Shown here piece after piece: positions 1 through 7,809 of a DNA stretch of 17,710 nt (the stretch's first letter is position 1; every line of letters begins with the position of its first letter). The position numbers and the translations under genes were made by a program. A model generated the notes under the pieces. The model was not told where the DNA came from and did not search any database. It saw only the letters and a program-made list of their open reading frames with translations. The DNA is from DATKEH01 sp035546355 (GTDB taxonomy: Bacteria > Acidobacteriota > Thermoanaerobaculia > Multivoradales > JAIOJS01): assembly GCA_035546355.1 (NCBI GenBank), contig DATKEH010000216.1:1-17710 (forward strand). The letters run 5' to 3'.

Positions 1-1364
1 GCGGCCGCCGTGCCCACCACCGCCAGCATGGCGAGCCGGCCCGTCATCGGGCGTGCGGCGGCGGCGCGCAGCCACACCGCGAGCGCCAGGCCGAGGAGCG
101 CGAGCTGTACGAAGGCGAGGCGCTCGGCCGTCACCTGCGCCGCCAGGACGTAGAAGAGCCACACCGCGGCGCCGGCGAGCAGGAAGCCCATCACCTCCTT
201 GAGCCGCACCATCCAGGCGCCGGGGCGCGGCAGCAGCCCTGCCGCCCGCGGCCAGGCCGCGAGCGCCAGGTAGGGGAGGGACATCCCCAGCCCGACGGCG
301 GTGAACACGGCGAGGATGGTTCCCGGCGGCTGGGCGAGCGCGAAGCCGACCGCCGTGCCGAGGAAGGGTGCCGAGCACGGGGTCGCCATCAGGGTGGCGA
401 ACAGCCCCGAGGCGAAGTGGCCGGCCACACCCTCGTGATGGCCGCCGCCGGCGAGCTGCGCCAACCGCCCGGGCAGCTGGATCTCGAACAGCCCCCACAT
501 GTTGAGGGAGAACAGCACCACCACCACCGCCAGGAAGGCGACGAATCCCGGCTCCTGGAACTGCACGCCCCAACCCACGGCCCGGCCGGCGGCGCGAGCG
601 GCGATGGCGGCCCCGGCGAGGGCCAGGAAGGAGGCCAGGATGCCGGCGGCGGTGGCCAGGCCGGCGGTCACCACGTCGCGGCGGGAGAGGGCGGCGCTCT
701 GTACCAGGCCGAAGACCTTGATCGACAGGACCGGCAGCACGCAGGGCATGGCGTTGAGGATCAGGCCGCCGACAAGGCCGAGGAGGAGGATCAGCAGCAG
801 GTTGCCCGAACCGGTGGCAGCGGCGGGTTCGGCGGCCGTGCCGCCGAACCAGGGCCCGGCGGTGGCACGGCCGCCGCCGCCCACCGCCAGCCCGAGCTCC
901 TGCTCGGTAGTCACCGGCGGCAGGCACTGGGTGTCGTCGCAGGCCTGGTAGGTGAGGGCGGCGCGCAGCGGCACCCTGCCGCTCGCCGCCCCCTCGGGGA
1001 CCCGAGTGCGGGCGCGGATCACCACCTCCCCCTGGTACACCGCGAGCTCCTCCTCGGCGAAGGTGAAGCGCTCGTGCTCGGCCGGCGGATAGGCGATCTC
1101 GGCGTCGGCCCACCCCGGCGGCAGCTCGAGCTCGAGCTCGGTGGGGATCAGGTAGTCGAAAGTGGGCCGGAAGGCGTTGACGTGCCAGCCGCGATCGATC
1201 CGCAACACCGCGGCCAGCTCGACCTCCGCGCCTGGCAGGTAGGCGGTGCGGTCGGCGTGGAGCTCGAAGCGTCCCTTCTCCGCGAACTGGGCCGCGAGCG
1301 GCGGAGCTGCGGCGGCGACGGCGAACAGAACGGCGGTGGTGGCGAGGGCACGCGAGGCGATCAT
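1..1364 (-). CDS. dsbD: DsbD/ScsB-family protein-disulfide reductase (3' end outside window)
   Basis: Inner-membrane protein expected to pass electrons from cytoplasmic thioredoxin to periplasmic thiol partners. The frame stays open for 454 codons from the ATG at 1364 to the window edge. Order: signal peptide (about 1-25), periplasmic DsbD-alpha-like domain (about 26-180) with the pair C142-DDTQ-C147, then at least seven hydrophobic segments. The two membrane cysteines typical of the family are visible: C208 in NAMPCVLPVLSIKVFG and C330 in MATPCSAPFLGTAVGFAL. These two motifs resemble ScsB-type members more than E. coli DsbD. The C-terminal thioredoxin domain, if present, lies beyond base 1. 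It is divergent from the aminotransferase. A -10-like TACAAT lies 7 nt before the ATG and no Shine-Dalgarno is seen, so the mRNA may be leaderless. Family call is firm; partner protein is unknown. Confidence 0.9.
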   Translation of the reverse strand, partial: MIASRALATTAVLFAVAAAAPPLAAQFAEKGRFELHADRTAYLPGAEVELAAVLRIDRGWHVNAFRPTFDYLIPTELELELPPGWADAEIAYPPAEHERFTFAEEELAVYQGEVVIRARTRVPEGAASGRVPLRAALTYQACDDTQCLPPVTTEQELGLAVGGGGRATAGPWFGGTAAEPAAATGSGNLLLILLLGLVGGLILNAMPCVLPVLSIKVFGLVQSAALSRRDVVTAGLATAAGILASFLALAGAAIAARAAGRAVGWGVQFQEPGFVAFLAVVVVLFSLNMWGLFEIQLPGRLAQLAGGGHHEGVAGHFASGLFATLMATPCSAPFLGTAVGFALAQPPGTILAVFTAVGLGMSLPYLALAAWPRAAGLLPRPGAWMVRLKEVMGFLLAGAAVWLFYVLAAQVTAERLAFVQLALLGLALAVWLRAAAARPMTGRLAMLAVVGTAA

Positions 1365-1371
1365 CGCAGGG

Positions 1372-1377
1372 ATTGTA
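1372..1377 (-). promoter_or_regulatory. -10-like hexamer TACAAT for the dsbD-like gene
   Basis: On the minus strand TACAAT is followed by 7 nt and then the ATG at 1364. The short distance would put the transcription start at or next to the start codon. No convincing -35 box is seen. Inferred, not measured. Confidence 0.45.
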
Positions 1378-1426
1378 CGCGCTGGCCTCCGGCGGGGTTT
1401 GTCGCGGCCGGCAGAAGGGGTCCGGT

Positions 1427-1448
1427 GGGCGGGCGCAGCGGCCCGCCC
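1427..1448. repeat. Perfect 8-bp inverted repeat in the divergent intergenic region
   Basis: GGGCGGGC (1427-1434), a 6-nt loop, then GCCCGCCC (1441-1448). It lies between the divergent dsbD-like and aminotransferase genes. It could be an operator or simply a GC-rich hairpin; no regulator site is recognised. The rest of 1365-1584 shows only the two promoter-like hexamers. Confidence 0.35.
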
Positions 1449-1566
1449 CGACGACCGCGCGGTCCGTCTCACCGTGCCCTGGGGGACCCCGAATCGGTGA
1501 GGGGCCGCCCTCTGGGCGGGCCGTTCCGACCCCACTCGAAAAGGGTCCGGGAGGGGACGGGGTGGG

Positions 1567-1575
1567 TGATAGCAT
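1567..1575 (+). promoter_or_regulatory. Extended -10-like element TGaTAGCAT for the aminotransferase
   Basis: TGATAGCAT contains an extended -10 TG dinucleotide followed by TAGCAT. The ATG at 1585 follows after 9 nt and no Shine-Dalgarno lies between, so a leaderless or near-leaderless transcript is likely. Confidence 0.5.
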
Positions 1576-1584
1576 GCCCTCCGC

Positions 1585-2766
1585 ATGCGCCTCGCTTCCC
1601 GGCTCGACAAGGTCAGTGAGTCGGCCACCCTCAAGGTCACGCGCCGGGCCGCCGAGCTTCGCCGCCAGGGTGTGCGGGTGATCGACTTCGGCGCCGGCGA
1701 GCCGGATTTCCCGTCGCCGGGGTGCGCGGTCGAGGCGGCGCGCGGGGCGCTGGCCGAGGGCTTCACCCGCTATACGCCCGTCGCCGGTACCCCGTCGCTG
1801 CGCGAGGCGCTGGCGGAGCGCTATCGGCGACGCTGGGGGGCGCCCTGGACGGCGTCGCAGGTGATGGTCACCGTCGGCGGCAAGGCGGCGCTGTTCGAGC
1901 TCGCACTCGCCCTCTTCGAGGAGGGGGACGAGGTGGTGGTGCCGAGCCCCTGGTGGGTCAGCTTCCCCGAGCAGATCCTGCTGTCGGGCGCGCTGCCGGT
2001 GGCGGTGCCGGCGCGGCTCGAGGATCGCTTCCGCATCCACGCCGACGCGGTCCTCGCCGCGCTGTCGCCGCGCACCCGGGCGGTGCTGCTGAACTCGCCG
2101 TGCAACCCCACCGGCGGCATGGTCGAGATGGACGACCTCGAGCGCATCGCCGCGGCGTGCGCCGAGCGCGGCATCGTGCTGATCTCCGACGAGACCTACG
2201 AGAGCTTCGTCTACGACGGGCGGCCGCCGGTGAGCGCCGCGGCGCTGGCCGAGCGCTACCCGCAGGCCATCGTGCTGGTGGGCTCGTTCTCCAAGACCTT
2301 CGCCATGACCGGGTGGCGGGTCGGCTACGCCCTCGGCCCGGCGGCGGTGATCGAGGCCGCCCTGCGAGTGCAGGGGCATGCCACCTCCAACCCCACCTCC
2401 TTCGCCATGGTCGGCGCGGAGGCGGCCCTCGCCGGCGCGACGGCCGATCTCCCTGCCATGCTCGCCGAGTACCAGGCGCGGCGGGACCAGCTGATCCCGC
2501 GCCTCGAAGCCCTCCCTGGCTTCCGCTGCACCCCGCCTGCAGGGGCGTTCTACGCCTTTCCCGACGCCTCCGGCTGCTTCCGCGGCGGCACCGACGGATC
2601 CGTAGCGCTTGCCGAGTATCTGCTCGAGGAGGCGCAGGTGGCGGTGGTGCCCGGCGCCGCCTTCGGCGACGACCGGCACCTGCGGATCTCCTTTGCCTGC
2701 TCGCGGCAGGACCTCGACGAGGGCGTCAGCCGGATGGAGGAAGCGCTGGCGCGGCTCGGCTCCTGA
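1585..2766 (+). CDS. Class I PLP-dependent aminotransferase (aspartate aminotransferase-like)
   Basis: Transfers an amino group between an amino acid and a 2-oxo acid using pyridoxal phosphate in the cytoplasm. The 393-aa length is normal for subgroup I-gamma aspartate/prephenate aminotransferases. Visible motifs: IDFGAGEPDFPSP near the N-terminus, N174 in NSPCNPTGG, D202 and Y205 in ISDETYESF, the PLP-binding lysine K237 in GSFSKTFAMTGWRVGYALG, and the substrate-carboxylate arginine R367 in HLRISFACS. The ATG at 1585 starts the usual MxLASRL-type N-terminus and sits 9 nt after a -10-like TAGCAT. The peptidase gene follows 82 nt downstream on the same strand, which fits amino-acid catabolism. 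Family is certain; substrate (aspartate, prephenate or another) cannot be fixed from motifs alone. Confidence 0.92.
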   Translation: MRLASRLDKVSESATLKVTRRAAELRRQGVRVIDFGAGEPDFPSPGCAVEAARGALAEGFTRYTPVAGTPSLREALAERYRRRWGAPWTASQVMVTVGGKAALFELALALFEEGDEVVVPSPWWVSFPEQILLSGALPVAVPARLEDRFRIHADAVLAALSPRTRAVLLNSPCNPTGGMVEMDDLERIAAACAERGIVLISDETYESFVYDGRPPVSAAALAERYPQAIVLVGSFSKTFAMTGWRVGYALGPAAVIEAALRVQGHATSNPTSFAMVGAEAALAGATADLPAMLAEYQARRDQLIPRLEALPGFRCTPPAGAFYAFPDASGCFRGGTDGSVALAEYLLEEAQVAVVPGAAFGDDRHLRISFACSRQDLDEGVSRMEEALARLGS

Positions 2767-2771
2767 ATCCC

Positions 2772-2789
2772 GGCGGCCGCCCGGCCGCC
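2772..2789 (+). terminator. Possible weak GC hairpin after the aminotransferase
   Basis: GGCGGCCG and CGGCCGCC (2772-2779 and 2782-2789) form a perfect inverted repeat just after the stop codon. There is no T-run, so an intrinsic terminator is doubtful; the hairpin may only slow read-through into the peptidase gene. Confidence 0.25.
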
Positions 2790-2835
2790 TGACCCGACCA
2801 TCGATCCCTTCGACGGCACCTACCTCACGAGCGAC

Positions 2836-2841
2836 GAGGAG
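2836..2841 (+). promoter_or_regulatory. Shine-Dalgarno GAGGAG for the M2 peptidase
   Basis: GAGGAG lies 7 nt before the ATG at 2849. It decides the start, because the open frame continues upstream to 2609 inside the aminotransferase gene. It contrasts with the several genes here that lack such a site. Confidence 0.75.
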
Positions 2842-2848
2842 ACACCCG

Positions 2849-4684
2849 ATGCAGCAGCTCACTCCCTGGATCGTCATCGCCCTGCTGTCCGTTCCAGGCG
2901 CGCTGGTGGCGCACGATCCCCCGCAACCGGCCGCGCGAGCGGAAGCCCCTGCGGGGCCGGTCACCGCCGCCGACGCCGCGGCCTTCATGGAGCAGGCCGA
3001 AGCGCTGATCACCGAGCTGTGGGAGAGGGCCTCCCGCGCCCAGTGGGTGCAGTCGACCTACATCACCGAGGACACCCAGCGGATCGCCGCCGCGGCCCAG
3101 GAGGAGGTCATCGCCAACCAGGTACGGCTGGCCCAGGAGGCGACCCGATTCGACGGGCTCGACCTGCCTCCCGAGCTGGCGCGCAAGCTCGACCTGCTCA
3201 AGCTGACCATCAACCTGCCGGCGCCCAGCGATCCGGCGAAGACCGCCGAGCTGTCGCGCATCGCCAGCGACATGGAGGGCACCTACGGCAAGGGGGAGTA
3301 CTGCAAGGAAGGGGGCGAGTGCCTCGACCTCCAGGAGCTGTCGAAGATCCTGGCCGAGAGCCGCGACCCGCAGGCGCTGGCCGAGGCCTGGGCCGGCTGG
3401 CGCACCATCTCGCCGCCGATGCGCGAGCCGTACCAGCGCTACGTCGAGCTGGCCAACGCCGGCGCCCGCGAGCTCGGCTTCGCCGACCTCGGTGCCCTGT
3501 GGCGGTCGCGCTACGACATGACCCCCGACGCCTTCGCCGCCGAAGTGGAGCGCCTGTGGCAGCAGGTCGCGCCCTTCTACCAGGCGCTGCACTGCTTCGT
3601 GCGCGCCGAGCTCAACGAGCAGTACGGCGACGAGGTGGTGCCGCTCGACCAGCCGATCCGCGCCGACCTGCTGGGCAACATGTGGGCCCAGGTCTGGGCC
3701 AACGTCTACCCGCTGGTGGCGCCCGCGGGGGGCGACGGCGCGGTCGACGTCACGGCGCTGCTCGAGGCGAGGGGCCTCGGGGCGGTGGAGATCGTGCGCA
3801 TCGCCGAGCGCTTCTTCACCTCGCTCGGCTTCGACCCGTTGCCGGAGACCTTCTGGGAGCGGTCGATGTTCACCAAGCCGGCCGACCGCGACGTGGTGTG
3901 CCACGCCAGCGCCTGGGACATCGACAACGTCGAGGACGTGCGCATCAAGATGTGCATCGAGCCCACCGAGGAGGACTTCGTCACCATCCACCACGAGCTC
4001 GGCCACAACTTCTACCAGCTGGCTTACAACCAACAGCCGATCCTCTTCCGCGACAGCGCCAACGACGGCTTCCACGAGGCGCTGGGCGACACCATCGCGC
4101 TGTCGGTGACCCCGGAGTACCTGCAGGAGATCGGCCTGCTCGACGAGGTGCCCCCGGCCGGTGACGACATCCCGCTGCTGCTCAAGATGGCGATGGACAA
4201 GATCGCCTTCCTGCCCTTCGGGCTGCTCATCGACCAGTGGCGCTGGCAAGTGTTCGGCGGCGAGATCCCGCCGGAGCAGTACAACGCCGGCTGGTGGCGG
4301 CTGCGCGAGACCTATCAAGGGGTGCGGCCGCCGGTGGCGCGCAGCGAGGAGCACTTCGACCCGGGCGCCAAGTACCACATCCCGGCCAACGTCCCCTACA
4401 CGCGCTACTTCCTCGCCCGCATCTTGCAGTTCCAGTTCCATCGCGCCCTGTGCCAGGCGGCGGGGGAGAGCGGGCCGCTGCACCGCTGCTCGATCTACGG
4501 CTCGCAGGAGGCGGGGGAGAAGCTGCGGGCGATGATGGCGATCGGGATCAGCCGCCCCTGGCCGGAAGCCCTGGAGGCATTGACCGGCAGCCCGGAGATG
4601 GACGCCGCGGCCATCGTCGACTACTTCGCGCCGCTCGAGACCTGGCTCGACGAGCAGAACGCCGGCCGCACCTGCGGCTGGTGA
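2849..4684 (+). CDS. Secreted M2-family dipeptidyl carboxypeptidase (bacterial angiotensin-converting-enzyme homologue)
   Basis: Zinc peptidase that removes C-terminal dipeptides from oligopeptides outside the cytoplasm. The 611-aa product begins with a signal peptide (about 1-21, cleavage near GALVA/HD) and is then a single ACE-like domain. The zinc site is HELGH (H382, E383, H386) with third ligand E410 in FHEALGD. H352 in HASAW, K508 and H510 in GAKYHIP, and Y517, R519 and Y520 in VPYTRYF match the substrate- and chloride-binding residues of human testis ACE almost position for position (H353, K511, H513, Y520, R522, Y523). All catalytic residues are present, so it should be active. There is no C-terminal membrane anchor. 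It follows the aminotransferase by 82 nt and faces the SRAP gene. Confidence 0.95.
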   Translation: MQQLTPWIVIALLSVPGALVAHDPPQPAARAEAPAGPVTAADAAAFMEQAEALITELWERASRAQWVQSTYITEDTQRIAAAAQEEVIANQVRLAQEATRFDGLDLPPELARKLDLLKLTINLPAPSDPAKTAELSRIASDMEGTYGKGEYCKEGGECLDLQELSKILAESRDPQALAEAWAGWRTISPPMREPYQRYVELANAGARELGFADLGALWRSRYDMTPDAFAAEVERLWQQVAPFYQALHCFVRAELNEQYGDEVVPLDQPIRADLLGNMWAQVWANVYPLVAPAGGDGAVDVTALLEARGLGAVEIVRIAERFFTSLGFDPLPETFWERSMFTKPADRDVVCHASAWDIDNVEDVRIKMCIEPTEEDFVTIHHELGHNFYQLAYNQQPILFRDSANDGFHEALGDTIALSVTPEYLQEIGLLDEVPPAGDDIPLLLKMAMDKIAFLPFGLLIDQWRWQVFGGEIPPEQYNAGWWRLRETYQGVRPPVARSEEHFDPGAKYHIPANVPYTRYFLARILQFQFHRALCQAAGESGPLHRCSIYGSQEAGEKLRAMMAIGISRPWPEALEALTGSPEMDAAAIVDYFAPLETWLDEQNAGRTCGW

Positions 4685-4702
4685 GGACATCGCGCCACGC
4701 TT

Positions 4703-4765
4703 CGTCGTAGGGGCCGGCCTCTGTGCCGGCCCGGCGGGCGGGGACGGAGCCCCGCCCCTACGACG
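4703..4765. repeat. REP-like dyad element between convergent genes (possible bidirectional terminator)
   Basis: A perfect 12-bp inverted repeat (CGTCGTAGGGGC at 4703-4714, GCCCCTACGACG at 4754-4765) encloses two further perfect hairpins. One is 4711-4718 with 4725-4732 around a 6-nt loop; the other is 4736-4743 with 4750-4757 around a 6-nt loop. The outer stem competes with the inner ones. It fills the gap between the convergent M2 peptidase and SRAP genes. Repeats starting 'CGTAGGGGC' around GC-rich stems occur in many copies in some bacterial genomes; only one copy is in this window. Confidence 0.7.
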
Positions 4766-4777
4766 GTCGCGGGGTCT

Positions 4778-5482
4778 TCACCCGAACAGCGACCGCTGCG
4801 CCCCCGGTGGCGGGCTCTCCAGCGCCACCGGCTCCACGCAGCGCAGCCCCTCGTTGCCGGCGGTGTTGACGTAGCGGCTCACCGGTACCGCCTCGAGCTC
4901 GCCCGCCCAGGGCGCCAGCAGCGCCTGCAACCGCTCGCGGCCGGCCAGCGGGTCGAGCCACGCCGCCTGCGCCTCGGGCGGCAGCATCACCGGCATGCGG
5001 TCGTGCAGCGGCGCCACCGTCGGGCAGGGGGGGCAGGTGAGGATGGTGAAGGTCTCCAGCGGCGCCTCGCCGGCCGCCTGCCACCAGGACCACAGCCCCG
5101 CGAAGCTGAACGGCCGCCTCGTCGGCAGCCGCAGGTGGAAGGGCTGCTTGCCCGCAGCCATCGGCCGCCACTCGAAGAAGCCGTCGGCCGGTACCAGGCA
5201 GCGGCGCTGGCGGAAGCTGTCGCGGAACGCCGGCTTGTCGGCCGCGCTCTCGCTGCGGGCGTTGATCAGCCGGCTGCCGACCGCCGGGTCGTCGGCGTAG
5301 CGGGGAACCAGACCCCAGCGCAAGCGGTAGAGGCGGCGGCGGCCGTCGTCGCCCAGCCGCACCACGGCCGCCTCGTCGGTGGGGGCGATGTTGTAGCGCG
5401 GCGCGAGCTGCGGCACCTCGTCGAGAGCGAGGGCCGCGGCCACCAGGTCGCCGGGCGTGGAGAGGGTGTAGCGACCGCACAT
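4778..5482 (-). CDS. yedK: SRAP-domain protein (YedK/HMCES family), abasic-site DNA crosslinker
   Basis: Forms a protective covalent crosslink to abasic sites in single-stranded DNA through the amino-terminal Cys2 after Met removal. The 234-aa length is typical. It begins MCGRYTLS, and the active-site residues all appear: C2, N74 in LINARSES, E104 in DGFFEW and H160 in LHDRMPVML. These match E. coli YedK C2, N75, E105 and H160. The last residues, QRSLFG, resemble the QxxLF sliding-clamp-binding motif. TATCCT lies 9 nt before the ATG with no Shine-Dalgarno, suggesting a leaderless mRNA. It is convergent with the M2 peptidase and lies 47 bp after the FadE-type gene on the same strand. Family call is very secure. 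Confidence 0.95.
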   Translation of the reverse strand: MCGRYTLSTPGDLVAAALALDEVPQLAPRYNIAPTDEAAVVRLGDDGRRRLYRLRWGLVPRYADDPAVGSRLINARSESAADKPAFRDSFRQRRCLVPADGFFEWRPMAAGKQPFHLRLPTRRPFSFAGLWSWWQAAGEAPLETFTILTCPPCPTVAPLHDRMPVMLPPEAQAAWLDPLAGRERLQALLAPWAGELEAVPVSRYVNTAGNEGLRCVEPVALESPPPGAQRSLFG

Positions 5483-5491
5483 CGCCGGTCA

Positions 5492-5497
5492 AGGATA
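5492..5497 (-). promoter_or_regulatory. -10-like hexamer TATCCT for the SRAP gene
   Basis: Minus-strand TATCCT lies 9 nt before the ATG at 5482. No ribosome-binding site is visible between them. It implies separate transcription of the SRAP gene from the upstream acyl-CoA dehydrogenase gene. Confidence 0.45.
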
Positions 5498-5502
5498 GCC
5501 GC

Positions 5503-5517
5503 CCGGGCGACGCCCGG
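5503..5517. repeat. 15-bp near-perfect palindrome upstream of the SRAP promoter
   Basis: CCGGGCGaCGCCCGG has 7-bp perfect arms around one base. It sits just upstream of the TATCCT hexamer, where the spacer and -35 region would be, and 15 bp downstream of the fadE stop. It could be an operator or part of a terminator stem for fadE; there is no T-run. Confidence 0.35.
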
Positions 5518-5529
5518 CGCCGGCCGCCG

Positions 5530-7797
5530 CTACGAAGCGACCGGGTCTTGCGACGCAGCCGCCGCCAGCCCGCCGCCCGTTGCCGCGGAGGCCTCCCCCA
5601 GGTACTCCTGGCGCGAGAAGTCGTCCACCTGGATGACCTCCTCCTGGGCTGCCAGGGCCTGCCGGACCAGCGCCGCCTCGGCGGCAGCCAGGACTCCGGC
5701 CTCCAACGCCGCGTCCACCAGTGCCTCGGGGCGCTCGCGCGGCAGCGTGCCGGCGCGGCTCGCCTCCCGCACGCTGGCGAGCAGCGGCGCCGCCTCGGCG
5801 GCGAGGCGGAAGGCGCACTCGAGGCGGGCCAGGGTCTCCTCTTCGCCGGCGGGGACGAAGGTGCCCGCGACCAGCCGCTCTCGCGCTTCGCCGGGCAGCA
5901 GGACGACGGACGCCGCGGGCGGGTCGAGGTGGTCGCCGGGCGGCCGTCCCATGGGGTTGAGCCGCGCCCACGCCAGCCCGGGGCCGCGCAGGAGCCACGA
6001 CAGACCGGGCAGCGGCAGGTTGGCCAGGATCCCCTCGAAGGCCTCCTGGATACGGTGCAGGGCGTGCTCGACGGCCCAGGCGACCAGGGGGAGGTCGGCG
6101 GCGCGCCGTCCCTCCGCCTCCCAGCGGCGCAGGGTGGCGAAGGCGAGCAGCTGCCAGGTGAGCAGGTCGGCGAAGCGGCCGGAAAGCCGTCCCCGGTTCT
6201 TGAGCCGCGACCCCAGCGCCAGGAAGGCCACGTCGGCCCAGAAGGCGAAACGCGCCGCCGCCCAGCCGAGGCGCCGGAAGTAGCGGGCCGTCGGCCCGGA
6301 GACCGGCGAGCCCGCCGACCAGCCGCGGGTGAGGCCGGCGACGGCGGCGCGCACGCCGTTGCCGAGCAGGTGCCCGGTGAAACCGAAGAGCGCGCGGCGC
6401 AGTCCCGTGGCGTCGCCGCGCTCGACCGCCGCCAGCGCCGGCAGCACGTGCGGGTGGCTGCGCACCATCCCCTGGCCGAAGACGATCAGGGTGCGGGTGA
6501 GGATGTTGGCCCCCTCGACGGTGACGCCTATCGGCAGTCCCGTCCACGCCTGCGCCATGAGGTTGCGCGGGCCGCGGCAGATGGCGGCGCCGGCCATCAC
6601 GTCCATGCCGTCGCTGACCACCTCGCGCGCCAGCTCGGTGGTGGCGAGCTTGGCCACGGCCGACACCACCGCCGGCCGCGCGCCGCGATCGATGCCGCCG
6701 CAGACCAGGACCCGGGTAGCCTCCATCAGGTAGGTGAGGGCGGCGATGCGCGCCAGGCGGGCCTCCACTCCCTCGATACGGCCGATCGGCGTGCCGAACT
6801 GGTGCCGCACCGCCGCGTAGGCGCCGGCCACCCGCGCCACGTGCTTGGCGCCCGCCGCCGACTGCGCCGGCAGCGAGATGCCGCGCCCCCCCGAGAGGGC
6901 CTCCATGAGCATCCGCCACCCATCGCCGGCGCGCCGTGGCCCACCGATGATGGCACTCGCCGGCACCCGCACGTCGCGGCCCGACAGCGGGCCGTTGGGG
7001 AAGGGGATGCCCAGCGGGTCGTGAAAGCGCCCGATCCGCACTCCCGGGGTCGCCGCTGGGACCAGGGCACAGGTGATCCCCGGCTCGGGTCCCTTTCCCA
7101 GCAGCTCCTCGGGGTCGCGCAGGCGGAAGGCCAAGCCCACCAGCGTCGCCACCGGCGCCAGTGTGATGTAGCGCTTGTCGAAGTCCAGGCGCAGCCACGG
7201 TGTCCCGTCCTCTCCCGGGTACACCTCACCCCGTGAGCTCAGGGCGGCGGCGTCGGAGCCCGCCTGCGACTCGGTCAGCGCGAAGCAGGGGATCTCGTCG
7301 CCGCGGGCCAGGCGCGGCAGCAGCGTCTGCTGCTGCTCCTGCGTGCCGTAGTGCAGCAGCAGCTCGCCGGGCCCCACCGAGTTGGGGATCAGCACCACCG
7401 CCGAGAGCGTCGGCGAACGGGTGGCGAGCTTGCCGAAGATCGCCGAGGCGGCGAGGGCGGAAAAGCCCAGGCCGCCGTGCTCCTCGGGTATGCCGAGGCC
7501 GAAGAAGCGCCGCTCGCGCAGGAGCTCCCACACCGCCTCGGGCAGCCGCCGCGTCTGCTGCACCTCCCACTCGTCCACCAGGGCGCAGACCTCCTCGACG
7601 GGGCCGTCGAGGAACGCCCGCTCGGCCGGCGCCAGCTCGGGCCAGGGCTCGGCGAGCAGCCGCCGGAAGCCGGGGCGCCCCGCAAAGAAAGCACCGTCCA
7701 GCCATACCGTGCCGGCGGTCAGCGCCTGGCGCTCGGTGTCGGAGATCCGCGGCACCAGGCCGCGACGGCGGGCCTGGGCCAGGAGCCACGAGGTCAT
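5530..7797 (-). CDS. fadE: FadE-type long acyl-CoA dehydrogenase with C-terminal DUF1974-like domain
   Basis: FAD enzyme for the first oxidation step of fatty-acid beta-oxidation. The 755-aa product carries acyl-CoA dehydrogenase N-terminal and middle domains with the signature CFALTESQAGSD (171-182), a central helical region with the segment RHQFGTPIGRIEGV, and the FadE-specific stretch VTVEGANILTRTL around residue 430. A C-terminal extension of about 270 residues fits the FadE C-terminal domain family. E. coli FadE is 814 aa with an N-terminal membrane segment; that segment is absent here. The ATG at 7797 is 7 nt after the murF-like stop. TATGAT, overlapping that stop, lies 6 nt before the ATG with no Shine-Dalgarno, so it may have its own leaderless promoter. 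Any link to the upstream ligase genes may be positional only. Confidence 0.93.
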   Translation of the reverse strand: MTSWLLAQARRRGLVPRISDTERQALTAGTVWLDGAFFAGRPGFRRLLAEPWPELAPAERAFLDGPVEEVCALVDEWEVQQTRRLPEAVWELLRERRFFGLGIPEEHGGLGFSALAASAIFGKLATRSPTLSAVVLIPNSVGPGELLLHYGTQEQQQTLLPRLARGDEIPCFALTESQAGSDAAALSSRGEVYPGEDGTPWLRLDFDKRYITLAPVATLVGLAFRLRDPEELLGKGPEPGITCALVPAATPGVRIGRFHDPLGIPFPNGPLSGRDVRVPASAIIGGPRRAGDGWRMLMEALSGGRGISLPAQSAAGAKHVARVAGAYAAVRHQFGTPIGRIEGVEARLARIAALTYLMEATRVLVCGGIDRGARPAVVSAVAKLATTELAREVVSDGMDVMAGAAICRGPRNLMAQAWTGLPIGVTVEGANILTRTLIVFGQGMVRSHPHVLPALAAVERGDATGLRRALFGFTGHLLGNGVRAAVAGLTRGWSAGSPVSGPTARYFRRLGWAAARFAFWADVAFLALGSRLKNRGRLSGRFADLLTWQLLAFATLRRWEAEGRRAADLPLVAWAVEHALHRIQEAFEGILANLPLPGLSWLLRGPGLAWARLNPMGRPPGDHLDPPAASVVLLPGEARERLVAGTFVPAGEEETLARLECAFRLAAEAAPLLASVREASRAGTLPRERPEALVDAALEAGVLAAAEAALVRQALAAQEEVIQVDDFSRQEYLGEASAATGGGLAAAASQDPVAS

Positions 7798-7803
7798 GGC
7801 GGC

Positions 7804-7809
7804 ATCATA
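7804..7809 (-). promoter_or_regulatory. -10-like hexamer TATGAT for the acyl-CoA dehydrogenase
   Basis: Minus-strand TATGAT lies 6 nt before the ATG at 7797 and overlaps the TGA stop of the murF-like gene. If active, it separates this gene from the ligase operon upstream. Confidence 0.4.

Noticed and set aside
417..1619. 400-codon plus-strand open frame at the left end
   Set aside because: It is antisense to the DsbD/ScsB gene, whose cysteine motifs and membrane segments are clear.
2825..4690. 621-codon open frame antisense to the M2 peptidase
   Set aside because: It is a shadow of the high-GC codon pattern of the real gene; its product is low-complexity and matches no family.
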